Assembly (NCBI RefSeq): GCF_044763875.1
Contig: NZ_JBIWGZ010000001.1
Location: 744,001 to 808,000, forward strand
Length of the DNA: 64,000 nt
Origin: Rummeliibacillus sp044763875
Lineage (GTDB): Bacteria; Bacillota; Bacilli; Bacillales_A; Planococcaceae
Direction of reading: 5' to 3'
Shown: one piece after another, positions 1 through 8,771 of the stretch
Numbering within the stretch: position 1 is the first letter of the stretch
How the letters are laid out: each line of letters begins with the position of its first letter
Made by a program: the position numbers and the translations under genes
Notes under the pieces: model-generated
Database searches by the model: none
The model's input: the letters and a program-made list of their open reading frames with translations, nothing else
Told to the model about the DNA's origin: nothing

Positions 1-30
1 TTTATCAATAATCCTCTTATTCAACTAAGC

Positions 31-106
31 TGTACTGTTAGTTAAATAAAAAAGGAGAAGTCTGAACAGCTCAAATATCCTCCACTAAAGCACCCGTTAG
101 TTAAGT
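31..106 (+). repeat. Small dispersed repeat (family R3), copy 1
   Basis: This stretch resembles 56944-57003: both run from CTGT through TAAATAAA and TCTGAACAGCTC to a shared CACCCGYTAG tail. Copy 1 has about 14 extra bases between the last two blocks. A weaker inverted relative lies near 11937-11960. No coding potential was seen. Confidence 0.5.
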
Positions 107-275
107 AATTTTTTTCAAGTATAATTTTATGTAACCCTTTTTTATAAGTATCAATGATTTTTTATATTTAGTATCAGCATACTACGCCATCTATTCATTG
201 TTTTTGTTTTCACAACTTTATAGCCATGCTCCCTTAAGTATTGATGTTGCTGTTCCTATTGTTCAATTACATGGT
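107..275 (-). pseudogene. Possible short C-terminal gene remnant
   Basis: On the minus strand one frame reads EQQHQYLREHGYKVVKTKTM and continues to a stop codon near 130, with a stop just upstream and no start codon or ribosome binding site. It looks protein-like but I do not recognise the family. The stretch between the two repeats holds nothing else I can support. Confidence 0.2.
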
Positions 276-330
276 CCCCTAAATGAAAATAAGCGCTTAT
301 CCTTGTAATTCAAGGATAGCGCCCGATTGC
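276..330 (+). repeat. Hairpin repeat (family R1, GCGCTTATCCTTG)
   Basis: The sequence forms a hairpin (GCGCTTATCCTTG paired with CAAGGATAGCGC) and is nearly identical to 59165-59218. Shorter tails of the same type (AAGGATAGCGCCCGATT) occur at 61168-61202, 57226-57263 and 55057-55085. This copy lies downstream of the reductase gene ending at 391 and could also act as its terminator. Confidence 0.6.
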
Positions 331-390
331 TTATGTGACAATGAGTATCTTCTAATGAAATTTATTGCATTTCATTTTAAAATGTGCAAT

Positions 391-960
391 TTAATTCGTA
401 TTCAAATGATAGATTAATTGCACAACACCAGATGAGAATGTTTTTGTATCAACCATGTTTAAATTTAACCTTTGCTTTATATCAGTAAACAGCGGTTTTC
501 CTTCTCCCAAAATAACAGGATGAACAGATAATCTATATTCATCAACAAGCCCTAAATTGATAAAAGTTGTAATTAGACTTGATCCACCATATAGCCAGAT
601 GTCTTTACCAGGCTTATTCTTCAATATATTTACTTCTTCAAGAATGTTATCATTTATGTAAATGGTTTTAGGATTAGTGCCTTTTTGCGTTTTAGAAAAA
701 ACAACTTTTTCTTTACTATGAATTAATTTCCACATTTCTATATCAGTATTAGGATCATCTATTTCTGGAGTAAATTCTCCCCATAAATCGTAGCTTTTTC
801 TTCCATAGAAAATAGTATCAATTTGATTTAAGAAATTAATAAACCCCATTTCAGAGTCCATGATGCACCAATCAACTTCTCCATTTTTCCCTTCAATAAA
901 ACCATCTAAAGTAACTGCTAAATCTAAAATAATTTTTCTCGATTTTCCCCCATTAGACAC
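391..960 (-). CDS. Dihydrofolate reductase family protein (RibD C-terminal domain, YyaP-like)
   Basis: The 189-residue protein has the layout of the RibD-C/DHFR-like fold: an N-terminal strand followed by LDGFIEG, the FYGRKSYDLWGEF segment near residues 50-63, a central IWLYGGSSLI nucleotide-binding loop near 122-131, and a C-terminal HPVILGEGKPLF block. Family members are stand-alone NADPH-dependent reductases whose substrate is usually unknown; true folate or riboflavin roles are not implied. The start is GTG with AGGGAGG a few bases upstream. The gene stands alone, with a hairpin repeat on its 3' side. The length is normal for the family. Confidence 0.85.
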   Translation of the reverse strand: MSNGGKSRKIILDLAVTLDGFIEGKNGEVDWCIMDSEMGFINFLNQIDTIFYGRKSYDLWGEFTPEIDDPNTDIEMWKLIHSKEKVVFSKTQKGTNPKTIYINDNILEEVNILKNKPGKDIWLYGGSSLITTFINLGLVDEYRLSVHPVILGEGKPLFTDIKQRLNLNMVDTKTFSSGVVQLIYHLNTN

Positions 961-1135
961 AATTCTTCCTCCCTTTAATCATTTAGGTAGTGTTTCTCTC
1001 CGATTTTTTATTTTATCATTATTTACACAATTAGTTATACAAGAGTATTCCCCTAATTTTTATAAGAGCACTACCTTTTACTAGGATTAATAAAATTCAA
1101 TTTTACATCTTCTTATTTGCTTAGGCACAGCATCA

Positions 1136-1660
1136 TTATTTCACTTTCACTTTTGTTCTATTCTTGATCAGCATCCACAAACTACACCCGCATAATAACC
1201 ATCCAAATAATGAAATTATTGCAACTGGAGAAATGATTTTCACAAAGGAAAGAGATATCATAACCATCCCAACTATGACATAGTGATTCACAGCATGGAG
1301 ATGGTAGGTATCCTGTTCAACATGCCACGCTCGAAAATATCCTTGAAAAAATCCTAATAGAATTTGTAAGAGTAGCGCAATGTATGGTAGGAGTTCAAAC
1401 TCTGATTTAATCTGTCCTACGAACAAATACATACATCCCATTCCTAAATAAATAAGTGTGATGTTCGATTTTTTCTTGTTCTTTTTTACTTGGAATACCC
1501 GATAACCCCATGCAGCAGCAAAGGAATGTATGGCAAAAAACCAAGCAAATAGCGTGAACGTAAGTGATATACCTTTTAACCATATTATATAGTAAGGAAA
1601 AACGGCTACCTGTCCTACTGTAATCACCAATGGAATTATTCGGTTACTTTTACTTATCAT
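1136..1660 (-). CDS. Uncharacterised multi-pass membrane protein
   Basis: The 174-residue protein has about five hydrophobic helices and a basic loop (VKKNKKKSN near residues 58-66). I do not recognise a named family. The ATG start has GAGGG six bases upstream. It begins 12 bases after the stop of the FAD-linked oxidase gene on the same strand, so the two are probably cotranscribed, and it might provide a membrane partner or haem/quinone contact for that oxidase; this is inference only. No signal-peptide cleavage site is evident. Confidence 0.7.
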   Translation of the reverse strand: MISKSNRIIPLVITVGQVAVFPYYIIWLKGISLTFTLFAWFFAIHSFAAAWGYRVFQVKKNKKKSNITLIYLGMGCMYLFVGQIKSEFELLPYIALLLQILLGFFQGYFRAWHVEQDTYHLHAVNHYVIVGMVMISLSFVKIISPVAIISLFGWLLCGCSLWMLIKNRTKVKVK

Positions 1661-1671
1661 ACATTCCCTCT

Positions 1672-3132
1672 TTACTTCAAATAGTTTTCATAAAAATTGT
1701 TAACAAACACTTCATTTGGATCTTGAATACGTTTCTCTTCTATAAATTCTTTCCAATTTGGATATGATTCTTTAAATTGTTTCTTAGTTTGATAAGGATA
1801 ATAAGGAAGATAATATGTGCCACCATGTTTTAGAGTGATATCTGTCCACTTTTGAATCATTTCTTTAGCATTTTCAATATCCTTTTCTTGAAGACCATGC
1901 TGAATTAGAATCACTAAACCTAGCATATCTTCTTTTGCATAGTTTAGAGATGTTGTTTTGTCTTCTGCTGCATAGCGAATTGTAATATTATGAATTTTAA
2001 AATCATCATCAGAATCATTCGCAGGAAGTAATTTCTTTAATTCTTCCATATACTCATCAAATTCATGAATAGGAACAAAAAACTCCTGCAACACTTCTAC
2101 TTTTTCGGGTTTCGTAAATTCCATAAAAGTAGATTCAGAACGCATGACATTATTACGTGTAATTTTTGAATTATCAATCTGATTCAAATAGAGATTTTGT
2201 GTTGTCCAAAAAACATCCTCTAAAAAGCCACCCTGTCTCCCTAATTCAAGTGAATATTTTGTTAGATGTACAAAATCTTCACCTTTCAACTTTGTTACAT
2301 GATCCGATTTGCCCGTCTTGTGATAATCAATCACATACATGTTGTCTAAAAATGAGCTCGGTGCAACACTCACCCTCGCATAATGCATAGCAATATCGGG
2401 ATTATTAAGTACTTTCAAAAAATATGATTCATATTCGTTTGTTTTTATTTTTTTCGTATGAATGGTATACACTTCGTTATCAGTCAATTCGAGTGTCACA
2501 TCCAATATCACACCAAATAGCCCATAACCACCTAGCACATATTGCATCATATTGTCTGCATCCTTATTTGATATGGTTTTAATTTCACCTGTTGGTGTCA
2601 ACAGTGTTATCTCCTTTACCATATCTGCCATGGGCCCAAACCGAATGTCTCTCCCATGTGCATTCACTGAAAGAGAACCACCAATCGTGAAAATCGATTG
2701 TGATTGTGTTACCTTAAGAGCTAATCCATATGGTTGAATGGCTTCTTGAACATCCTCCCAGGTAGCCCCCGCTTCAACTCGCACAGTTTTTGCTTCTTTA
2801 TTCACTTCTAATACTTTGTTGAATGTTCTCATATCTAATACGATGCCATCTTTATAATATGTATGTCCCCCTTGAGAATGTTGGAGACCTGCGATCGATA
2901 TATGTTTGCCTTCTACATTGGCTTGCTTCACAATTTTTTGTAAATCGCTACGATTGCTTGTTTTTATCACTTGATCAACATGCTCAGGTAATAACCCAGT
3001 ATAATCGGTCGTCAGTCCAGATTGAGTTAGCCCATATTTTCGTTTCTCAATGGGAATATTGAACGTAATTACACACGCTATGATTAAAACTAGAAAAAAT
3101 AGAATCCATAGACTCCTAATTATTCGCTTCAT
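1672..3132 (-). CDS. Membrane-anchored FAD-binding oxidoreductase (VAO/PCMH type)
   Basis: The 486-residue protein starts with a single N-terminal transmembrane anchor (residues about 7-26). An FAD_binding_4 (PCMH) domain follows at about 55-220, with the AGLQHSQGGHT loop, the VRVEAGATWEDV strand, GGSLSVNAHGRD and GGYGLFGVILDV. This is the layout of aldonolactone oxidase-like flavoproteins (L-gulonolactone or D-arabinono-lactone oxidases). The C-terminal region is long and less typical, so the substrate is unknown. The start is ATG with GAGGAGAG upstream. It lies directly upstream of the membrane protein at 1136-1660. Orientation of the catalytic domain outside the cell is likely from the basic N-terminus followed by the helix. 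Confidence 0.8.
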   Translation of the reverse strand: MKRIIRSLWILFFLVLIIACVITFNIPIEKRKYGLTQSGLTTDYTGLLPEHVDQVIKTSNRSDLQKIVKQANVEGKHISIAGLQHSQGGHTYYKDGIVLDMRTFNKVLEVNKEAKTVRVEAGATWEDVQEAIQPYGLALKVTQSQSIFTIGGSLSVNAHGRDIRFGPMADMVKEITLLTPTGEIKTISNKDADNMMQYVLGGYGLFGVILDVTLELTDNEVYTIHTKKIKTNEYESYFLKVLNNPDIAMHYARVSVAPSSFLDNMYVIDYHKTGKSDHVTKLKGEDFVHLTKYSLELGRQGGFLEDVFWTTQNLYLNQIDNSKITRNNVMRSESTFMEFTKPEKVEVLQEFFVPIHEFDEYMEELKKLLPANDSDDDFKIHNITIRYAAEDKTTSLNYAKEDMLGLVILIQHGLQEKDIENAKEMIQKWTDITLKHGGTYYLPYYPYQTKKQFKESYPNWKEFIEEKRIQDPNEVFVNNFYENYLK

Positions 3133-3241
3133 TTTTCTCTCCTCATATATTTAAACAATTATGAAAAAACGTCTATGCAAATATTAACACAAAGTGAACT
3201 CGCACAATCACATAATCTGTTCATCAGAACACGTTGTTTGA

Positions 3242-3313
3242 TTTGAAAAATACAAAGGTCGCCAACGCTATCGTTGTAAATGTTGCAACAAAGCCATTAC
3301 TAACGATAATTGG
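3242..3313 (+). pseudogene. Remnant of an IS transposase zinc-ribbon
   Basis: Translation of the plus strand gives FEKYKGRQRYRCKCCNKAIT, the sort of N-terminal zinc-ribbon found in several IS transposases (consensus like GRQRYRCKxCGKTFT). Only about 24 codons survive and no terminal inverted repeats are visible. It directly precedes the small membrane protein gene at 3351. Confidence 0.5.
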
Positions 3314-3350
3314 TTATTTATAGTAAAATATTATTTAGGGAGGAATGGTT

Positions 3351-3536
3351 TTGAAAATTAACTCTTATCTTATTCAATTAGCAATTTCAATAATAGTCAT
3401 TTTTGGTGGTACTTTTACTATTCGCTATTTCCGAACAGGTGAACTTTTATTAGACCAAATCATCGGAGCTACTATAGGTGTTATTCTACTGGTAGCAACC
3501 TTAATTTGGAGAAAAGTAAACAAATCATATTCATAA
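3351..3536 (+). CDS. Small two-helix membrane protein
   Basis: This 61-residue protein has two hydrophobic helices separated by a short FRTGELLLDQ loop and ends in a basic WRKVNKSYS tail. The TTG at 3351 is chosen because AGGGAGG lies 7 bases upstream; an in-frame ATG at 3345 sits too close to that site. I do not recognise the family. It lies between the transposase scrap and the lhgO gene, on the opposite strand to its neighbours. Confidence 0.6.
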   Translation: MKINSYLIQLAISIIVIFGGTFTIRYFRTGELLLDQIIGATIGVILLVATLIWRKVNKSYS

Positions 3537-3721
3537 GTCAACGTAGTATGTTGGTTTAATCAGAGCAGGAAACTCAAGAGAAAAAAGGGTTTCCTTTTAT
3601 TATGTTTAATTATCAACATTAAAATTTAACAGAGCCATTCTTTAAAAGAATTATTAGCCGAACTGCCTTAAATTTCACACTTGATTTAAATTCAAATATA
3701 AAGGTCGTTTTTTGTATTGTA

Positions 3722-3758
3722 AAAGCTGAACTCGGTAAAAATTACTGAGTTCAGCTTC
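3722..3758 (-). terminator. Rho-independent terminator of the 2-hydroxyacid locus
   Basis: The 13-14 bp stem AAGCTGAACTCRGT/ACYGAGTTCAGCTT lies just after the stop codon of the L-2-hydroxyglutarate oxidase gene. A weak T-run follows on the minus strand. Confidence 0.75.
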
Positions 3759-3765
3759 AAGTAGT

Positions 3766-4983
3766 TCAAATCGTAATTAGATTTTGTGCTTCTTTATTTC
3801 TCGTTTCAAATCTCCTTACGATTTCTTTCCCAATTTCTAAAGAGGCCGTTGCCGCTGGAGAAGGTGCATTTAAAACATGTGTACAACGTTTACCGGAAAT
3901 AATATAGAAGTCATCAATTAGCTTCCCATCACTTCTAAGAGCTTGTGCTCGTACCCCCGCTCCCCCAGTTTTTAAATCTTCTCCTTGAATTTCTGGTATT
4001 AATTTTTGTAAACTTTTCACAAACAAATTTTTGCTATATGAACGGGCCATCTCATTTAACCCCTCTTTCATAAAGCCGCTCGCTAACTTCCAAAATCCTT
4101 TATAGGTTAATACTTCAGCTAAATCATAGATGTTAATGTCAGTCTTCTTATAACCTTCCCGTTTAAAACTTAATACTGCATTCGGGCCAGCTTCTACTTC
4201 ACCACCAATCATACGTGTAAAGTGTACACCTAAAAATGGAAAGTTTGGATCGGGCACTGGGTAGATTAAGTTTTTCACGAGATTTCGTTTTTCTTCTTTT
4301 ATCGTGTAGTATTCACCTCTAAAAGGTACGATTTTAACATCGGTCATATATCCAGCCATTTTTGCGATACGATCACTTTGCAGACCTGCACAATTGAAAA
4401 AGTACTTAGTTTCATAGGTCGTTCGATTTGTTTCAATTATGACACGATCTTGTTGCTCAACTATATGATGAACGGTTTCGCCACAATGGATTTCTCCACC
4501 CCTAGCTTCTATTAACTCACGAATTTTATCGGATACTTGTTTATAATTAACAATCCCTGCATTCTTTACATGAATGCCTCCAATCCCAGCAACATGTGGT
4601 TCGATTTCTTTTAGCTCATCAGCAGATAGTCTACAAATATCGAGTTCATTTTGTAAGCCTCTTTCATATAAATTATGTAGTAGCGGTAATTCTTTACCTT
4701 CTGTTGCAACGATTACTTTTCCACAAATATCATATTCAATCCCATGCTCTTCACAAAAAGCAACCATGGATTTACTTCCCTGTCTTGCAAAACGTGCTTT
4801 ATAACTTTCAGGCTTATAATAAATACCCGAATGAATGACACCACTGTTATTGCCTGTTTGATGCATAGATACTTCTGGCTCTTTTTCTATAATGATTACC
4901 TTTCGATCGGGGTACTTCTCGATCAAAGCAAGTCCAACTGAGAGACCGACAATTCCTCCACCAACAATGACAAATTCTTGCAT
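3766..4983 (-). CDS. lhgO: L-2-hydroxyglutarate oxidase
   Basis: The 405-residue flavoprotein belongs to the DAO family. It has an N-terminal Rossmann motif GGGIVG (residues 8-13) followed by IIIEKEPEVSMHQTGNNSGV, then VIHSGIYYKP, which is characteristic of LhgO/YgaF. Family members oxidise L-2-hydroxyglutarate to 2-oxoglutarate and pass electrons to the membrane quinone pool. Length is normal. The gene follows glcF on the same strand but is separated by 322 bases that contain a large palindromic repeat, so read-through from the upstream operon may be reduced. The ATG has an AGGATGG-like site upstream. The location suggests the operon handles 2-hydroxyglutarate or related 2-hydroxyacids. Confidence 0.88.
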   Translation of the reverse strand: MQEFVIVGGGIVGLSVGLALIEKYPDRKVIIIEKEPEVSMHQTGNNSGVIHSGIYYKPESYKARFARQGSKSMVAFCEEHGIEYDICGKVIVATEGKELPLLHNLYERGLQNELDICRLSADELKEIEPHVAGIGGIHVKNAGIVNYKQVSDKIRELIEARGGEIHCGETVHHIVEQQDRVIIETNRTTYETKYFFNCAGLQSDRIAKMAGYMTDVKIVPFRGEYYTIKEEKRNLVKNLIYPVPDPNFPFLGVHFTRMIGGEVEAGPNAVLSFKREGYKKTDINIYDLAEVLTYKGFWKLASGFMKEGLNEMARSYSKNLFVKSLQKLIPEIQGEDLKTGGAGVRAQALRSDGKLIDDFYIISGKRCTHVLNAPSPAATASLEIGKEIVRRFETRNKEAQNLITI

Positions 4984-5065
4984 TAGCGAATCACCATCCT
5001 AATTTGTTTTTTATTGTGTCGTTGTTAAAATAAATGCAGTTAATAAAATAGATAGGGGGTCTAAT

Positions 5066-5180
5066 TTGTGGATTTCCGTTGCAGGCGGACGCTTTCCGCG
5101 GGCGAGCGGTGAGCCTCCTCACTTCGCTCCGGGGTCTCACCTGTCTCGCTTTCCCGCTGGAGTCACCGCCTTCCACTTCA
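5066..5180. repeat. Large palindromic intergenic repeat, type A, copy A1
   Basis: The copy contains the core GCTTTCCGCGGGCGAGCGG, then GAGCCTCCTC, a central GCGGGGTCTCACCTGTCTCG-like block, and GCTTTCCCGCTGGAGTC. The halves pair into an imperfect palindrome. It fills most of the 4984-5305 gap between glcF and lhgO; the rest is AT-rich and holds nothing else I can support. Any short frame across it arises from the repeat and is not a gene. Confidence 0.85.
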
Positions 5181-5305
5181 ATCAACATACTTATTCATAA
5201 AATGAAAAAAAGTCTGTCAAGAAAAAGCAGTTTTCTAATAATTGAAAACACAATATGTTATTCAATATAGACTTTTCGGATAGCCCCTTCTTCTTTAAAA
5301 AGAAG

Positions 5306-6598
5306 TCAAATACTAATTCCACAGGCTTCTGATAGTAATTCGACTAAATGTACTGTTCGAATTTCGTTCTTTAACCCTTCTCTTTCTATTCCTAGTTTCA
5401 TTTGCAAATGACATCCAGGATTTGTTGTAACGATAATTGCTGGTTCTGGATTAATTTCTTTCACATATTTCATTTTATTGTTTAATATTTTCATAGATTC
5501 TTCGTATTTTACGATATTATAGATACCAGCTGAACCACAGCACATATCTTTCTCCTGTAATTCTACGTATTGTATTCCTGGAATTTGCTTTAGCAATGCT
5601 AAAGGCGCTTTCACATTCTTTTGTACATTTGTCATATGACAAGATGGCTGATAAGTGACCGTGGATATAATCTCTTTGGTAAAAGGTAAATCATGTTTAG
5701 ACAAAATGACACTAATATCCACCACATGTCCTGAAAATTGCTTTGCTCTTTCCGCCCACTCGGGATCATCGGCAAATACTTTTTCATATTCAATAAGCAT
5801 TGCTCCACAACCACCAATACTATTGACGATAAAATCAAAATGATATTGTTCAAATGCTTCAATATTTTTTTTGGCTAACGTAATGGTTGTTGCAATTTCA
5901 CCACTATGTTGATGTAAAGCTCCACAACATTGTTGTTCAGAAATAACCGTAACCTCACAGCCAATAGATTGTAATAGTTTAATACTTAATGTATTTATAG
6001 AAGAAAACATCGTATCCATGATACAACCTTTAAAAAAACCTACTTTATATAGTTGCTTTCCATTTGGATCATAATGTTTTTGGCGTTTTCTTTTTTGCAT
6101 CGCTCCCTGTACAACTGGTAAAACCTTTTCAAATTCGCCTAAATTTTCGGGTATTATTTTTAAAATCCCACTTTTACGTGCAATTTTTTGAATCCCTGTT
6201 TTTTGATAGATTGCTAAACCCGCACCCATTGCATTTAGTATTCTATTTTTAGGTACAACATGATTCAATAGCATAGATTTTATGATTCGATTTCGAACAG
6301 TCATTTCTTGTTCACGTTGCTCAGCAATGGCTGCAACTGCAGATTCTAAGATTTTTCCATATTCTACACCTATGGGGCAAGCAGTTTCGCATGCGCGACA
6401 CCCTAAACACAGATCAATAGAGTCTTCCATATCCTTATAACTTATTCTGCCTTCAGCAGCCATTTTTACTAGGTTGATTCTTCCACGAGGTGAGTGAGTT
6501 TCTTTTTTGAATGTAACGTATGTGGGACATGACGGTAGACAGTAACCGCATTGAACACAATTAAGTGTTTCGCTATATGCTAACTGATGTTTAACCAT
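5306..6598 (-). CDS. glcF: Iron-sulfur subunit of a glycolate/2-hydroxyacid oxidase
   Basis: The 430-residue protein has two N-terminal ferredoxin-type clusters (C14xxC17xxC20...C24 and C64xxC67xxC70...C74) and two CCG domains (QQCCGALHQHSGE and KDMCCGSAGIYN). This is the standard layout of GlcF, which transfers electrons from the FAD subunit to the membrane chain. Its start overlaps the end of the GlcD-like gene by 8 bases, indicating translational coupling. The substrate of the complex could be glycolate, lactate or another 2-hydroxyacid; neighbouring lhgO argues for a 2-hydroxyglutarate or mixed diet, but that is inference. Confidence 0.9.
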   Translation of the reverse strand: MVKHQLAYSETLNCVQCGYCLPSCPTYVTFKKETHSPRGRINLVKMAAEGRISYKDMEDSIDLCLGCRACETACPIGVEYGKILESAVAAIAEQREQEMTVRNRIIKSMLLNHVVPKNRILNAMGAGLAIYQKTGIQKIARKSGILKIIPENLGEFEKVLPVVQGAMQKRKRQKHYDPNGKQLYKVGFFKGCIMDTMFSSINTLSIKLLQSIGCEVTVISEQQCCGALHQHSGEIATTITLAKKNIEAFEQYHFDFIVNSIGGCGAMLIEYEKVFADDPEWAERAKQFSGHVVDISVILSKHDLPFTKEIISTVTYQPSCHMTNVQKNVKAPLALLKQIPGIQYVELQEKDMCCGSAGIYNIVKYEESMKILNNKMKYVKEINPEPAIIVTTNPGCHLQMKLGIEREGLKNEIRTVHLVELLSEACGISI

Positions 6599-8000
6599 TT
6601 AGAAGTTCAAACCTTTGCCCAGGTTTCGGGAAAATTTTCCCTGGATTTAATACATCATTAGGATCCCAAGCTTTCTTTATACGTTTCATCATGTCAATGC
6701 CCATCTCACCTAACTCCATTTCCATAAATGGTGCTTTCAAAGTTCCAATTCCATGTTCACCAGACAATGTACCACCCAGTTCAATCGCGGATTTGAAAAT
6801 TTCCTCTACTGCAGCTTCCACTCTTTTCATTTCTTCTCGATCTCTTTTATCTGCAATAATATTAGGATGTAAATTCCCATCCCCAGCGTGACCAAAAACG
6901 ACAAGATCTACTCGATACTTTTCTTTAATTTCTTGCAATCGTTTAAACATTTCTGGAATTTTACTACGAGGAACAGTGGCATCCTCTGAAATTTTTGTCG
7001 GTTTTTTTCGTACTATGGCCGGCGAGACAAGTTTTCTTGCTTTCCACAATTTTTTTGCTTCTTCTTTTGTTTTGGCAACCATGACTTCTCGAGCATTTTG
7101 TGCTAAGCAAACTTTTTCTACTCTCTCAATCTCTTCTCGAATAGCTGCTGGATGTCCATCTAATTCAATCAGGATTAGCGCATCTACATCTTTAGGTAAT
7201 CCAGATGGCTGGTATTCCTCAACAGCAATAATTGATGCCTGATCCATTATCTCCATCTTAGCAGGTAGAATTCCTGAACTTAATATTTTTGAAATTGCCC
7301 TTCCCGAGTCAACTATATTGTCAAACAAAGCCATTAAAGTCTCAGTTGCTTGTGGTTTTGGATATAATTTTAGAATTGCTTCTGTCACGATCCCAAGAGT
7401 ACCTTCAGATCCAACAATTAGTTTAGTCAAGTCATAACCTGTAACGTTCTTTACTGTCCTGCCACCCGTGCGAATGATTTCCCCTTCAGGAGTAACTACC
7501 TCTAAACCTATTACATAATCTTTTGTTACTCCATACTTTAATCCCCTTGGGCCTCCTGAATTTTCTGCAAGGTTTCCGCCAATTGTTGCGATATTCATAC
7601 TACTAGGGTCTGGAGGATAGATTAAGTTATAATGTAAAGCTGCTTCATTAATGGCCATTGCTGTAACACCTGGAGAAACAGTAGCTAACATATTATCTGC
7701 ATCAATATCTAATTTTGAATTCCACTGAGATAAATCCAACACAATACCACCTTGAACAGGTAATGGCCCTCCACTTAAACTTGTTCCCTGACCTCTAGGA
7801 TAAACTGGAACTTTATGAATATTAGCAAATTTCAATATATCTGAAACTTCTTTTGTACTCAGGGGCTGAACAACTATATCTGGCATGTATTCTCCAAAAG
7901 AAGCATCATAAGCATAACTACATAAATCTGCAGCGTCAGTAAAGATTCGTGAATGATCGGTTATTATTTGTTTTAGGTTTACTTCTAGAAGTTCTATCAT
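6591..8000 (-). CDS. glcD: FAD-linked oxidase subunit, GlcD-like
   Basis: The 469-residue protein has an N-terminal FAD_binding_4 domain (PRGQGTSLSGGPLPVQGG near 68-85, GGNLAENSGGPRGLKYGV near 140-157) and a C-terminal FAD-oxidase_C domain (VFGHAGDGNLHPN, GTLSGEHGIGTLKAPF). This matches glycolate oxidase subunit GlcD and its relatives that oxidise D-lactate or D-2-hydroxyglutarate. The length is normal for the family. ATG start with AAGGGGGCGG upstream. It follows the GntR regulator by 46 bases and is coupled to GlcF. With LhgO, the locus could oxidise both stereoisomers of a 2-hydroxyacid. Confidence 0.9.
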   Translation of the reverse strand: MIELLEVNLKQIITDHSRIFTDAADLCSYAYDASFGEYMPDIVVQPLSTKEVSDILKFANIHKVPVYPRGQGTSLSGGPLPVQGGIVLDLSQWNSKLDIDADNMLATVSPGVTAMAINEAALHYNLIYPPDPSSMNIATIGGNLAENSGGPRGLKYGVTKDYVIGLEVVTPEGEIIRTGGRTVKNVTGYDLTKLIVGSEGTLGIVTEAILKLYPKPQATETLMALFDNIVDSGRAISKILSSGILPAKMEIMDQASIIAVEEYQPSGLPKDVDALILIELDGHPAAIREEIERVEKVCLAQNAREVMVAKTKEEAKKLWKARKLVSPAIVRKKPTKISEDATVPRSKIPEMFKRLQEIKEKYRVDLVVFGHAGDGNLHPNIIADKRDREEMKRVEAAVEEIFKSAIELGGTLSGEHGIGTLKAPFMEMELGEMGIDMMKRIKKAWDPNDVLNPGKIFPKPGQRFELLNG

Positions 8001-8046
8001 AACCGCCCCCTTATTTCAGTTAATAACAAACATATTCAATAAATTC

Positions 8047-8751
8047 TTATTCTTCAAACTTCAAACTTTGAAGCTTTTGCATTACATTGTCTAAATGTAT
8101 TTCCATAGCTTCCTTAGCAGCTTCACTATTTTTATCTTTTATCGCCTGCACAATTCTTTCATGTTCTCGATAAACATCATTTCGCTTTTTCTCCCATCTT
8201 AAGTTTTTCGTTAGAGAGTATTCTAAAGCACGCACATGTAAATCTGCTAAATTACTAATGGTTTCAATGATAAATGAATTTTTTGATGCCTGCATGATTA
8301 TATGATGAATCTCAAAGTCTTCTTTATATCCAATTGCGTTTTGATCATCCATTATTTGTTTAAAATCAGCAAGTTTATCAATTAAACTTTTAACATCTTC
8401 TTCCGTTCTTCGTTCAGCAGCTAATGCTGCTGCATTCGTTTCAATGATTTTACGAAATTCAAGTAATTCTAAAACTTGATTTCTTGTAACCATTTCGAAT
8501 TTAATAGGATCCATCATATCAGATAAATTGACCTTCTTTATCCAGCTTCGGCCACCTTGTCTGCTTTCTATTACACCTGAAACTTCTAATACTTTAAGAG
8601 CCTCCCGAATTGGAGGACGACTGACTCCAAACATTTTGGCTAACTCATTTTCTGTAGGTAACTGAGTATTCGGTAAAAACTTTCCTGTTTTAATCATCTC
8701 GATTAACGCTTCGAGAACTTGATCTGCAACTTTTCTACGTTCGATCTGCAT
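8047..8751 (-). CDS. FadR/GntR-family transcriptional regulator
   Basis: The 234-residue protein has an N-terminal GntR winged helix-turn-helix (residues about 5-75, LPTENELAKMFGVSRPPIRE) and a C-terminal all-helical FCD ligand-binding domain (EFRKIIETNAAALAAE near 102-117, HIIMQASKN near 150). FadR-subgroup regulators often respond to 2-hydroxyacids such as lactate or glycolate. The gene sits inside the operon, between the TRAP transporter and glcD. A matching palindrome TTGTATTACAA lies in the operon promoter at 11859-11869, so autoregulation is likely. ATG start with AAAGGAGG upstream. Confidence 0.88.
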   Translation of the reverse strand: MQIERRKVADQVLEALIEMIKTGKFLPNTQLPTENELAKMFGVSRPPIREALKVLEVSGVIESRQGGRSWIKKVNLSDMMDPIKFEMVTRNQVLELLEFRKIIETNAAALAAERRTEEDVKSLIDKLADFKQIMDDQNAIGYKEDFEIHHIIMQASKNSFIIETISNLADLHVRALEYSLTKNLRWEKKRNDVYREHERIVQAIKDKNSEAAKEAMEIHLDNVMQKLQSLKFEE

Positions 8752-8771
8752 AAATAATCCTCCTTTATCAA

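Noticed and set aside
4991..5188. Minus-strand frame of 65 codons
   Set aside because: It lies entirely in the type A palindromic repeat and has no ribosome binding site.
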